Below, piece after piece: positions 38,432 through 49,376 of a stretch of DNA of 64,000 nucleotides. The notes beneath the pieces were generated by a model. The model was not told the origin of the DNA and did no database searches. It saw nothing but the letters and a program-made list of their open reading frames with translations. The DNA lies in assembly GCA_948099385.1 (NCBI GenBank), contig CANUEZ040000129.1, positions 7,756,501 through 7,820,500 of the forward strand, written 5' to 3'. Position 1 is the first letter of the stretch; every line of letters begins with the position of its first letter. The DNA is from Fasciola hepatica. Taxonomy: Eukaryota > Platyhelminthes > Trematoda > Plagiorchiida > Fasciolidae. The position numbers and the translations under genes are program-made.

Positions 38432-41400
38432 CCGTGTTTATCGTAATTTCGTGGTTCTAAACAATGCAATACATAAAAATACATAAATGCAATGACTTAC
38501 AGCCAGGTGAGCAACCAAGGGCAACAGTACAGAAAGTTATCCGAAAAATCGGGACAGCGCGGTCATAAACGGTCCACTCAGCAAGGAGTCATGCGAAACT
38601 GTAGCGCAGCACGGTTGCGGTACAGACAGTGGGTCAAGAAACGTAAGTGAAACGTTCTGCAACTTTTTCTTACAAGGGGAATGTACAATCATAGAACAAT
38701 CGAGTCGGGAACATAACGTAAAATGTTCACGCACCATACGTCGGAAAGGGGTAAATCTGAACTGTGTCAGTACAGTAAAAACAGGGAATTGGATCACAAG
38801 TATTCGAGGTTCATGAGGGATATACACGCTACTCACGAGTAAGACAAGCGAAGATGTCGTCGAAAATACAAATTACAAAAAATAATTTACAGGTACTCTA
38901 TGGTTTTGACGAAGGAAGGTATTGTGCTTGGTAGGCAGGCAATGTGATTCACTCAAACTTTACTGATTATTTCTGCGTTTTCACCGATTCAAAGACATAT
39001 ATTACTCGTGTCTTTTTAACTTTTCCTTTGTTATTGCCGAAAAAGCAAATCTGTCTGCTATTACCAGTCAGCGAAGTTCAACCTCGAATTCTTGCATTTC
39101 ATAGACAGGTGCAAAATTTCACTAATTTTGTCTGTTATGTTAAAAATGCCAACAGTATTTAGAGTGAAGTAGAAGATTGTATACAGACATGGATACTCCT
39201 ATCCACTGAATTCTTCATCCTGCTGTCTGCTGACCATGATAAATTATGGCCTCAGTGGACCATAAGATTTCCACATTCCAAAAACAGTGTAAAAGTATTC
39301 ACCGACTGACCCACATATTCTTGCTCCAAATTGATCACCCACATCTGAGTCTGGATGCTTCACCACATAATATTTGTCTCGTTCAAATCCGCTGGAAGAA
39401 CAACAATAAGAATCGTTCATAATTCTAACACCCGGGTAATACCTGAATAATTTAAAATTAATTGAAAATTTGATACCGAGCAAAATTACATCTGATTTGG
39501 TATAATTGCACTGAGTGGAATAATTTATCTAATTGTGTATATTCTGTTTGTTTTTCTTGTATATTCCATAACACGGACCACAATTGATCCAGTTATGGAA
39601 TTCTATTTCCAAACCTTTGGTTAAATTACGACTGTGAACCATTTGTGCGTTGGGATCATTAGTTTTGCGTTTTTGGTGAGTTTATTACGAATCAATGCTT
39701 TCATCCCAATCGTGGTCGATTTTCATCCCCATCCCACATCCCGGTTGGACACGAACTACCAAACTCGCTCCTGATTTTCAAAAGAAGTATTCCAAGTCCC
39801 GCGATGAACATTCACCATCTGCTTCAGATAAATTTGGTAGATTTATTTTGTTCTGACACACCGTTTTTACGTGCAACAGCTACAAGTGGGAAACAGACGG
39901 GAAATGATTGGTCAATAACGGTTACAGCATAAATACTGTTGCAGCCGAAGCTCAAAAAGGTGTAAATACTGATGCGATTTATTCCCCATTTTTGATCAGA
40001 TTGGTAATACTAAAAAATACTTAGATACTGGAGGAAAACATAATAAAGACAGAGAAACAACCAAAACCATCAGTGGAAAGCAGTCCCCCAAAAAATCAAA
40101 ATATTCGTGCAATGGAATAGAGACGAGAGACTATGTGACCGGTTTCAGGGAGAACTTGAGTAGTCCGGGTCATGAGGTGACAACTAGAATGGTCTAGGGA
40201 TATAAAGCCGGCAATTAAAACGATTGGTGAGCGACAGTGTGTATTGAAATAATGTAGTTTGCTGATCCCGTTGTAAGAATAAAGCCAAGACGGACACAGA
40301 GTTAGTTAGGCGAACTGGGCTTCAACTGTCCGCAAGTGAAGCAAACATAAACGTGTATTTCAGATGACGGAAAAATGGTCTCGAGAACAAGCGGATGAAC
40401 AACGAAAAGCCCCGCGTCCTTGAACAAAATAAAACTATCTGGGCCTGAGTGACACTTCCTTATGTTTATCATCGGTTTGAACCAACCATGGCATGAAGCA
40501 CAAATCACCGCAAAAATTACGGAATTTTGTCATGAACTTGTAATTTCAATCAAAGCACGTGCGACATCGCTACTTTTGTCGTGAACAATCCATGCAGTAA
40601 AAGTGGCAGATTATTTGTGTAGGAAAACATAGTGATATTTAAAGCGACCGCTTTATCAGTGCTTCTTTCGAGCATCACTTGTTATTTAATTGCTTTCATC
40701 TATATATTTTTACACCGGGTTGTTATGTAACAAACCAGTCAATCAGAACCACAAGAAAATACTACTCAGATTATTATTGTGAACAGGTAATATTGGGAAA
40801 TGAATGAGCACAACAGTAGTCAAGCTGCACTCAATCTTCTCATTTATACATTTTTAAAACATATTGATTCTGGAGCATCATGGTAGAATAAATCAGTGTT
40901 AATATGAGCAACTCTCTAAAGGCTCATACAACGATGTTTGTTCCGAAGACATCACTCAAGATAATTTACATTATATTCTTCCCTCGGGGAAATAATTTTT
41001 CTTCGGTGAAATCCGGTCTGGTATAAAAAAGGGTGGTTATTATGGTTGCAACATCAATTTACTCATCAAAAGTATCACAAATGTTTAGGCATTGCCATAG
41101 ACTCAAATTTAGGAAACTCACATGAGACGCGATGTAGTATACCATCACGTGGCCATAGGAAGTCTACAAAAATCAAATAACAGTATCGGTGTATTTCATA
41201 TTGTGCTCATGTTCGTAACGCCCCCCAATACAGTACCCCATAATCAAACCTGGGTTGAAGTGTACAAAACTCACCACCAGAGGCGAACAGACGACACTCC
41301 GTAGTGCGCAATGTAAAGCACCAGCTAGTTTTCGATAAAAAATTCTTTCTGGCACAAGTTCTCTTCTTGATTTGAACTATCACAAATTTCCTTTAAAAGA

Positions 41401-42722
41401 AGATCTTATGATCGAAGTTTGAACTTGTGGTATCTAGGAAGCACCAAGGAACACTGCGGACATTCGCAAGTTCATATTGTGTCATTTGTTTCATTGTCAC
41501 TTTGGATGCATTCTCTGATCCGCTGACCAATTTATCTTAGATAATTCTGCATTGACTTGGTGCTCCCAAAATGATCAACGAGCACACGGTCACGCAAGCA
41601 TTATCTGTACGAATTCAAAGGGTTCAGCATTAACTGGTTTATTTATGAACATGCCCCACCAATGACGGTGACCGTGCTCAATCACAACCTCGATGGTTGG
41701 GAAAATGAGCTGTGTCCGTCCCGTTTCCACTTCCGTAATCATGTCCTAATTTGCTTTGTTACTCGCACCGTATCTTGCATTTACTCGCCTTGTTTTCACA
41801 ACAAACTGATCGACGTGATCTATGTACAGGTGTGTCAGTTGCAGGTGTGTTTGCTCGATCCGTCAGAAGGTTTTATCCTGTCACTAATTAACGAGTCTGT
41901 AATATCAAAGTGTATTTCTGGTGCAACAGAAAATTGAATATAGACCACGAAATCTCCATCTGCCGTATTCCTCACTCAGTTTTGTGGTGCATGAGAGAGA
42001 TAAATGCTTCATCGAATTATAAGATCCTATAATATTCGAGTGATAAGACAACTACCTCAAATGGCACAAAACGTTTCGCGTGCTGCTCAGTTAGACTACA
42101 TATGTTGGCTTGAGTTCCAGTAGCACACGTTTTCATCTGAATATTTCACCCGCAAATATCTATCTGAATCGTGGACATGAAATGACTGAATTGTCGACCC
42201 ACTGTAAAACAGAACTTAAAGAAATCTCGAAGTATAGTACTTGGACCCACAATATAGTGATTTAGGACTCCATTTCTCTGGGGAAGACTTTGACTATATC
42301 TTCAGTTTGGCAGCACCTACTTTTAGATTATGGATGACAAACGAATAAATAACTACTGACAAGTAGGTTTGTAGTGTGAAACTGCTCGGTCCGGTATCAC
42401 AAAAATAAATTAAGTATAACAACGATGCTTATTTGCATATCGTTGATAATTGGCATAATAACTGTCCAGTCCACTTGATGCCATTTATCTGATCGGAGGG
42501 TATAATCACGTAGTTCCTAACTTTTTATTCCTTCTTATTGCAATGAACCCAATAGACGTGATCGCACTGGGCATCACCCCATTACTGTCTGTATTTGTGA
42601 CCTACTACCATCACTGCTTACCTCTCCGGTAGGTAGCATTCACACCCGGAACACTCCTTGACAACTTTGAAATAGTAGCATAGTGAATAACCCCTTTATT
42701 CGAATAAGAAACCAAGTTTCAG
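38432..42722. other. Stretch without recognisable genes
   Basis: Long interval with only short motif-free ORFs. It could be intron if the 32987 and 42723 candidates belong to one gene. Confidence 0.4.
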
Positions 42723-42854
42723 GCGAATATGATATTTCGGTTATTCCTGACCAACTTCTTCATACCCCTACGCCAAGTCCCAGTCTGACGGCCAATTTGC
42801 TTCTCCCAGCCATACCCAGGAAGCACAAATGTTATACAGACTGGCAGATGACGG
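42723..42854 (+). CDS. Candidate internal coding exon (132 nt)
   Basis: The acceptor AAGTTTCAG ends at 42722 and the donor GTAGGT begins at 42855. The 132 nt are open only with phase-1 entry (the other two frames have stops), and they exit in phase 1. The peptide (about 43 residues) starts EYDISVIPDQLLH, passes through a proline/serine/threonine-rich stretch and ends KHKCYTDWQMT. It looks like ordinary protein sequence, but no family was recognised. Its phase fits the candidates at 19715 and 32987. Confidence 0.25.
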
Positions 42855-43384
42855 GTAGGTATGCGTAAAACGTACCTGAGTCACCGGAAACCGCGTGCAA
42901 TGATTATTTTCCAACAGAAGATTATTATTCACAACCAGCACACGGCGATCAGCCTCATTGTTGCTTACTCGGTTTTCCCGCAAACTCGAAGACATCGGTG
43001 GTCAAAAACGGAAAGTCGCCGATCGTTCTCGGTGCGGAGTGACCAGGATTCTCATCCGTAGAGCAAAATATTGCTCAACTTGGCATTTTAGACAGGTCCA
43101 TTTAATGAAGTATGGAAGCTGCAGAGATGCCACAAGTGACGCAGTTTTGCGAAAGTCAGTCTGGTCTTTTTCATTCATGTGATGTGATCTCCTCCTCAAC
43201 ACCATTTTCACATGCAGCTTAGCTCAAAGTATCACGAAGTTGATGATTACTGATAAACCAACAGGCAGATCTACGCATTTTCGAAGACGGATTGAGCTTC
43301 AGTACTGCGTGACGAATGAAATTGTTCAGTAGCAGACTGAATCTCTTGCTCCTGTTCTGCTTTGTCTCTTCCGGTTACTTAGGT
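42855..43384. other. Stretch without recognisable genes
   Basis: Overlapping ORFs of 66-75 codons on both strands, with no recognisable motif. Confidence 0.4.
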
Positions 43385-43560
43385 ATGGATGGAAACATAC
43401 TACCACCCAACCCATTACCATACCTGACCTATTAGCGCAGTATACGGTTCTCTACTCGAAGTTGGGTTCGGTTGTTGGTTAGCGTTAATAGCGGAATGTC
43501 TTTGAGGCTTTGCGTTATACCCTGTCCACTGCAATCACACATTAATGGACATTACTGACT
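43385..43560 (+). repeat. SINE body fragment, head missing
   Basis: The sequence from ACCTGACCTATTAGCG and the downstream CCTGTCCACTGCA stretch resemble the body of the SINE at 34050-34180, with indels. No A or B box is present. Confidence 0.45.
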
Positions 43561-43713
43561 GCCGGTGAGTCCCAATTTCCCCGGAAGTTTTATTTTGATT
43601 AGGGATCCACGAGGGAAAAATGAACAAGAAAATCCATTTGGAAGATACGATCCGAACCAATTAGTTGTATCGTAGATACTACCCTGCTAGTGCCCGCTTT
43701 TGTTCCCCTCTGA

Positions 43714-44096
43714 GTGTGTATGTATGTATGTATGTATGTATGCATGTATGTATGTATGTATGTATGTATGTATGTATGTATGTATGTATGTATGTATGTA
43801 TGTATGTATGTATGTATGTATGTATGTATGTATGTATGTATGTATGTATGTATGTATGTATGTATGTATGTATGTATGTATGTATGTATGTATGTATGTA
43901 TGTATGTATGTATGTATGTATGTATGTATGTATGTATGTATGTATGTATGTATGTATCGGTATGTATGTATGTATGTACGTATGTATGTATGTATGTACG
44001 TATGTATGTGTGTATGTATGTATGTATGTATGTATGTATGTATGTATGTATGTATGTATGTACGTAAGTATACATGTATGCATGTATGTATGCACA
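43714..44096 (+). repeat. (ATGT)n tetranucleotide microsatellite
   Basis: About 380 bp of ATGT repeats, nearly pure from 43745 to 43955, then interrupted (for example CGG at about 43957, and ACGT and GTGT variants) towards 44096. Every frame is open because the unit lacks stops, so the ORFs of up to 216 codons across it are artefacts. Confidence 0.97.
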
Positions 44097-44872
44097 TGCG
44101 TGCGCCCACGTGCTTGACAGACCCGTAAGCCTTGTACATTTGTTCTGGAACTGAAGTTTGAAATTCGCCATCCACGTTTTATCTGCACTGTTATGACACA
44201 CTTCTGAAGCAACATTCGTTGACCCGTCAATAGACCCGTTACTATACATCTAGAACAGTGGTTGTTTGTGATCTCGCTGCAGAATAATGAATGCTTCCGA
44301 AAAATAACTTCATTTTAACGGAATCCACTTCAGTGCAGTAACCGGAAGCATCGGTGAACTTGAGACTGTACCAGTTGGTCTTCTTACACTCGTTCGCCAG
44401 CCGCATTTACGTCCAACCATCCCACTTGAAGAACATGTTGTACAAGCTAAGTAAATCAACCCATAATTCATGGGAAAAACAATGTTGCGCCGATTTAAAC
44501 AACTCGGTGTAGCCACGTGTTTATTAGGCAGGACAGCAATCAGCCAATAGGATGGACCGAGAACTGAGTAATTATCCCCTTTCAGTGCTCTTCAGTCGCA
44601 CAGTGATTGGTCAGTATATAGTTCTCCGATGTAGTCACATTTCTGTTGAATATGCATGCGAATGTACTGAGAATATAAGTGGAAATAAATCGCATTAGAG
44701 CATCCAGTCTTCTAAATTCTGGGCGGACATTATCTTCAGTTTGATCCGTTGCAGTGAATAAGGTTGACACCGTTCATCCGAGTATTGCTGAGTAGTGTAC
44801 AAAGTCAGCAAGTATTATAGAAAGAATAAGTACAATGATCTTTCTGAGGCAATTACCAAATAAGCCTACAGT

Positions 44873-44945
44873 GGCTGGCGGTGGTCAAATGGTCATCATG
44901 GTGAACCGGCTATCCGGGGTCCGCAGTTCGAGTCCCATGCCCGTC
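44873..44945 (+). repeat. tRNA-derived SINE head, second family
   Basis: The A box TGGTCAAATGG and B box AGTTCGAGTCC have tRNA-like spacing. The sequence after the head (GTCGCTCACCTCC onward) differs from the SINE at 33927, so this is probably another SINE family or a tRNA pseudogene. Confidence 0.55.
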
Positions 44946-45708
44946 GCTCACCTCCTAACGCGACGGCCGTTTGAGTGCCACTTTATTGTATCTTCTATAT
45001 CTGCCATCTTCTAACTGCTATCTGTCAATCTGTCCATATACATAAAAATGTGAATATGCTTTTGTTCAACATGTCAAGTTTCTAAAAGTTCTTCACCGAT
45101 TGCTCCGAAATTTCGATACAAAGTCGCATTTGAATATGCGCGTGCTTTTATATACATCTTATTACACAGATAGCACAACTGTAGTAATGAGAGGCTTTTA
45201 TGAAAAACACTGCCATCAGTTGGATTTAAAAGTAACACAGGCTATGGTAACCTTCCCGATTTACCATTTCCAAATTTCCAATTTTACGATTCCATTTTAT
45301 TGTTTTCAACGGCACTGATAGAGTGAATTTCCATTTTTACTTATTTTTTGTGTGTGACATTGCGTTCTAGTTGAACTATGTCGCTCAAAGTAGCGTTCGT
45401 TTAGTGAGTATTAAATATGTGTTTTCTGTAGCTAAGGTTCTTGGTTGTCATGAGATTTAAAAGCCAAACTCAGCGACCAGAACATCATGGAAATTTAGTG
45501 AGTATAGTAAGTTCTTCTTTATTTTATTGTTGTCCATTTATTTTATTTGTTGCTCGTATTTTTCAGTACAACTGGCGACGAAACTGAGTTGTGTCGACTG
45601 ATCTGCATACGAATTGAAAAGTTTCGTTCGTATTTTTCCCGGTTTTGATATTTTGAAATTTCGTCTTACACATAACTTTCTTCTTCTTCAGTGCCGTCGA
45701 TCTGCGTT

Positions 45709-47476
45709 AGTTTATCCAAATATCGCCACTTCGGATATCAAACTTAGGTTGTCGTATTCACGGAACGGAAGCAGTCCGACGAGCAGTTGCAGGTCGAACT
45801 GAGAAAGAACGGACAGCAGCGAACGAGCAAAACAGACAAAGAATGGCTCAAGTACGTGCCAAAAAAACAGCAGAAAGACATGCAACCAGACTTGAAGAAG
45901 CACGGTTAAGAGCATGGCAATCGCATTCTGTAGTTTCATATCTGCTTCGTTCTCAGCAGAGTGAACGCGAAAGGCTGACAGTGGATGAAAGACGTGAACG
46001 AGAAACTGCAGATCAGCGTCAAACACGACTCCGTGCTCAGCAGTCACTCGATTGCAATCAACGTACATTCCGACACAACCCAGCTGATAATTATAGTTTG
46101 ATCCGGCACGTTCTCATCGACACTCAGACTGAAGTGTGTTCTTATTGCGAGGTTCGGAAATTCAACGAAGAAAGGGAAGGAACGTGTTATACGGCCACAA
46201 AAATTAAAAGGCCTCAAATTGCAGAACCACCAGAGCTATTACATATGTGCTTCCCGGATATACCGCCGAATCAGAGCATTTCTTATCTAACGTCGGTTGA
46301 TACCATTCATAATTTCAAATGACCTCGTTCAGCGCAGAAATCCCAACAATTCTACTCATACCAACTTTCAAAGTGAAAGAACAAATTTATCATAAAGCGG
46401 CTCCCAACTTTCTTTCCTAGATGACCAACATAAATTCCTATAGAAGTATTTCATCGGTGATTCTAATGATGAACTAAATGGACGCCGTGGAGTTTTTATC
46501 GTTATAAGGAGGCCCATCTTTTCTCAACTGCAAAAGCTTCTTCACGAAAACACAATTTTGTGCCTTTGTCGAAAACAGAAATTGATAGGATGCCATCTGA
46601 TACACAGAAGATTGTTATTCATTCTGATGAAACTCCCACTGCAGAAAACATGCGAAGATCCCAAGCTGCAACTATAGACAAAGTAGGGATTGCTAGAGTC
46701 GGAAATCAGTTCCAACCTAGAGATATTGTTCCTTATGGGAGGAAAAAAACAGTTGACAAAAGTAGCAGCAACTCTCCCATTCTACGTAGCCCTGCAATAT
46801 GCAATAATTTTTTAGTATGGTGCCGATGGAGATCAATTCTACGGTAAAATGATAAACCTGGTGAGTGGAGAAGAAACTAATGAAGTGCAACGCAACCAAC
46901 TACTGTTCATACTGATTATTGCTTGGAGAGAATAAAGACAATCACATTTTGAAATGCCATCAATGGTTTCGCCAATACATCGTAGATATGTGTGCGAAAA
47001 TCGAAACAGAGAGTTTGATATTTATCCGTTAGAATCAGATCAGGCTTCGCTTCGAGGAATACGTTCAATTGTCTGAAGCAGCATCCAATGACGGTAAAAC
47101 AATTACCGATTTTTCCATCTCCATATACAGGCAGTCCACTCCGTTGCGTGAGTACGCTCAAGATGCAATTGCACATGTTCGTCACTATGGGCGTCTTGAC
47201 CTATTCATTACATCCACATACAATCCAGCTTGGAACGATATATAACAGCTCTTGTTCCTTCGGCAATCGCCGGTGGATAGGCATGACATGAAAGCACGTG
47301 TTTTCAGACAGAAACTGAAATGGTCGATGGATTTTACGGTAAAACATGAGTTTGGGTCTTTACGCTGTTGCATGTACTCAGTGGAATGGCAAACGAGAAG
47401 ACTGCCACAAGCACATATAATAATCTGGCTCTACAATCAAATCACTTCAAGCAAAAGTGACAACCTAATATGCAAT
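45709..47476 (+). pseudogene. Helitron Rep protein, broken N-terminal part
   Basis: Rolling-circle transposon replication initiator. The arginine-rich N-terminus (45768-46070) precedes a CSYCEVRKF zinc-type motif and KIKRPQIAEPPELL (46136-46240). The segments VKEQIYHKA, MPSDTQKIVIHSDETP (46590-46640), GNQFQPRDIVPYGR, and then HYGRLDLFIT and SVEWQTRRLPQAH follow in changing frames. The Rep catalytic HUH motif, normally within LPHAH, reads LPQAH here, so the first His is lost. Several frameshifts and stops are present. Helicase is absent. Confidence 0.75.
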
Positions 47477-47863
47477 GGAAAATGCACTTGTATTTTTCAC
47501 ATCGAAAAGTCTAACGCCGCGAGCTGGAAACGAACAGGCAACACTCAGCATACCGGACAGATAATCTACCAGCTGAGCTATTGCGGTCCGGACAGTCGGC
47601 TGTGAATAACGCAAGTGAATATTCGGCCATGCGCGAACCGCTATTCCAATGATACACAGTAACTGTCCTGGATTTAATCATTGGGCTGGCCTCGTTGGTC
47701 ACTTCCAAATGAGACAAACAGCACACAGATGAACGTGCTCCACTGTGTATTGAAATATATTCACAGAATGTATTGTTGGTACGAGGAGCCTGAATCTCTT
47801 GCGAAAAATGCAAGTGGGTTTTCCATTACATGAGATTCAGGCTCCTCGTGCCAACAATACATT
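47477..47863 (-). mobile_element. Insertion in Helitron with tRNA-like head and hairpin
   Basis: This segment interrupts the Helitron reading between the SVEWQ and MIHGP parts. On the minus strand it has a tRNA-like head (47517-47590: A box TAGCTCAGCTGG, weaker B box GTTCGTTTCC). An imperfect inverted pair of about 22 bp lies at 47477-47498 and 47803-47824. A further near-perfect 31-bp inverted repeat with a 34-nt loop lies at 47768-47798 / 47833-47863. No target-site duplication was defined. It may be a SINE, or a small foldback element that captured a tRNA-like sequence. Confidence 0.5.
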
Positions 47864-47885
47864 CCGTGAACCTAAAATGCGTTGA

Positions 47886-48970
47886 AATACCCGATTCCGG
47901 CGTTGATAAGGATCTTCATATAGTTGTGACAAAAAATATGATTCATGGACCCTGAGATACACTGAGTCCAAATACACCATGCATTATGGACGAAAAAGGC
48001 TCTAAGAGACATCCTCGAGCATTTATATCCAACATAGTCACAGGAATCGATGGATATCCTTTGTACAGAAGATCCTCAGAAGATGGCTGTAAGTTAGCAA
48101 CCCTACAATTGCGAAAAGGTGAAAATGAAGTAGATAACCAATGGATTGTTCCATATTCGCCTTTACTATCAAAAACACACTAAGTACTCATAAACGTGAA
48201 ATACATTAACTCCGTTCAATCGATCAAATACATTGGTAAGTACGTGAATAAAGGCAGCAACATCACAGTTTTTAATATGAAACCAGAAAGAAGCGATAAG
48301 AATGTGGTCGTACACTTCGATGAAATCGTAAAGTATCAGGTTGGAAGATACATAAGCATCAATGAAGATGCATGGCGAATTCTTTCATTTCGCATACATG
48401 AGCGACGTCCACCTGTAGTTCACTAAGGAGCAAATTTAGAAAATGAACAAGGCGTTTACTTCACAGTTGCAGAAGTGCAACAAACAGTCCTGAATCCATT
48501 GGCTACAACGTTAACTGATTTCTCCACGTTATGTCAAAATGAAGGGTTTTCGAAAACACTGCAGTATTCGAAAGTGCCTACGTACTACATGTAGAATGCT
48601 AGGGGAAATTCATTTTAACGACAAGAAACGAGGGCAGCTAGTCAACGGACAACCTGGCATACTCGAAGAAACTACGATAAGCAGACTTTACCCCGTGCAT
48701 CGCAATCTAGATGAATGCTTCTTTCTTCGCATGCTGTTGGAAAATGTGCCCGGTCTAATGTCTTCCAGCAATTGAGAATTTTTAACGACTTTACATGTGC
48801 TACTTTCAGCAGTGCATGTCACGCTCTGAATTTATTAGAGAACGGCCGACATTGGGATGCGTGCATTATTGACGCGTGTAACATCACACTTTAATCAAAT
48901 TCGTGCGTTGTTTGCAATCATATTGACCGCCTACTGTCTTGCATCTCCAAAAGAGTTACGAATAAAATAC
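47886..48970 (+). pseudogene. Helitron Rep protein, second broken part
   Basis: This continues the Helitron protein after the insertion: DKDLHIVVTKNMIHG, MDEKGSKRHPRAF and DGYPLYRR (48020-48080). The two-tyrosine Rep region follows as IKYIGKYVNKGS (48220-48265) with both tyrosines kept, then QVGRYIS and WRILSFRIHERRPPVVH. Later pieces (VYFTVAEVQQTVLNP, FQQLR, LLENGRHWD) continue to about 48970 with stops. The expected SF1 helicase domain is missing; the sequence stops at the PLE2 arm at 49000. Confidence 0.7.
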
Positions 48971-48999
48971 AAATCATAGAATACGCCCATCGATTCATG

Positions 49000-49376
49000 A
49001 AAAAACTAGTAACACGAAAAAATTTCTTTTCGATATATCACTTCAGGCATTGACATATATAGTACTGGGTAAAATAGGGTATATGCGCAGCTAAAGATAG
49101 CAGAGAGTGAGTAAATGTGCAACAAATCCGGTAACTCGACAACATGCTTCAACTTGATGAATCTTGTTCGTTGTGTGAACGAAAAATAAGTGTGAAATGT
49201 GTAACCAAATGGCGTGAAAAGGCAGGTGTGAAAAACAAAGGTGTGAAAAAAGAGGTGTGGGGCTGGGGAAAATTGGTACAAGGGAACCATGAGAAAATCA
49301 CGTGTTACGGCCACGGCAACAACAACTGTTGCACGAGGTTACGTTGCTTACACAAATCCGGCTTCAATAGTCGCTA
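49000..49376 (-). repeat. PLE2 inverted arm, left
   Basis: Reverse complement of 51140-51516 with only a few differences (for example in the T run near 49020). Its minus strand carries the hammerhead-like fold at about 49016-49056. Confidence 0.9.

Noticed and set aside
43599..44249. ORFs of 117-216 codons with YVCM or IHTY repeats on both strands
   Set aside because: They are translations of the ATGT microsatellite, which lacks stop codons in every frame.
47517..47590. Functional tRNA gene on the minus strand
   Set aside because: The B box is weak, the D stem is broken and it lies inside an insertion in the Helitron.
49006..49314. 102-codon minus ORF repeated at 51202-51522 on the plus strand
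   Set aside because: The duplication is explained by the PLE2 inverted arms (3' UTR). No domain is recognisable, so it is not evidence of a gene.
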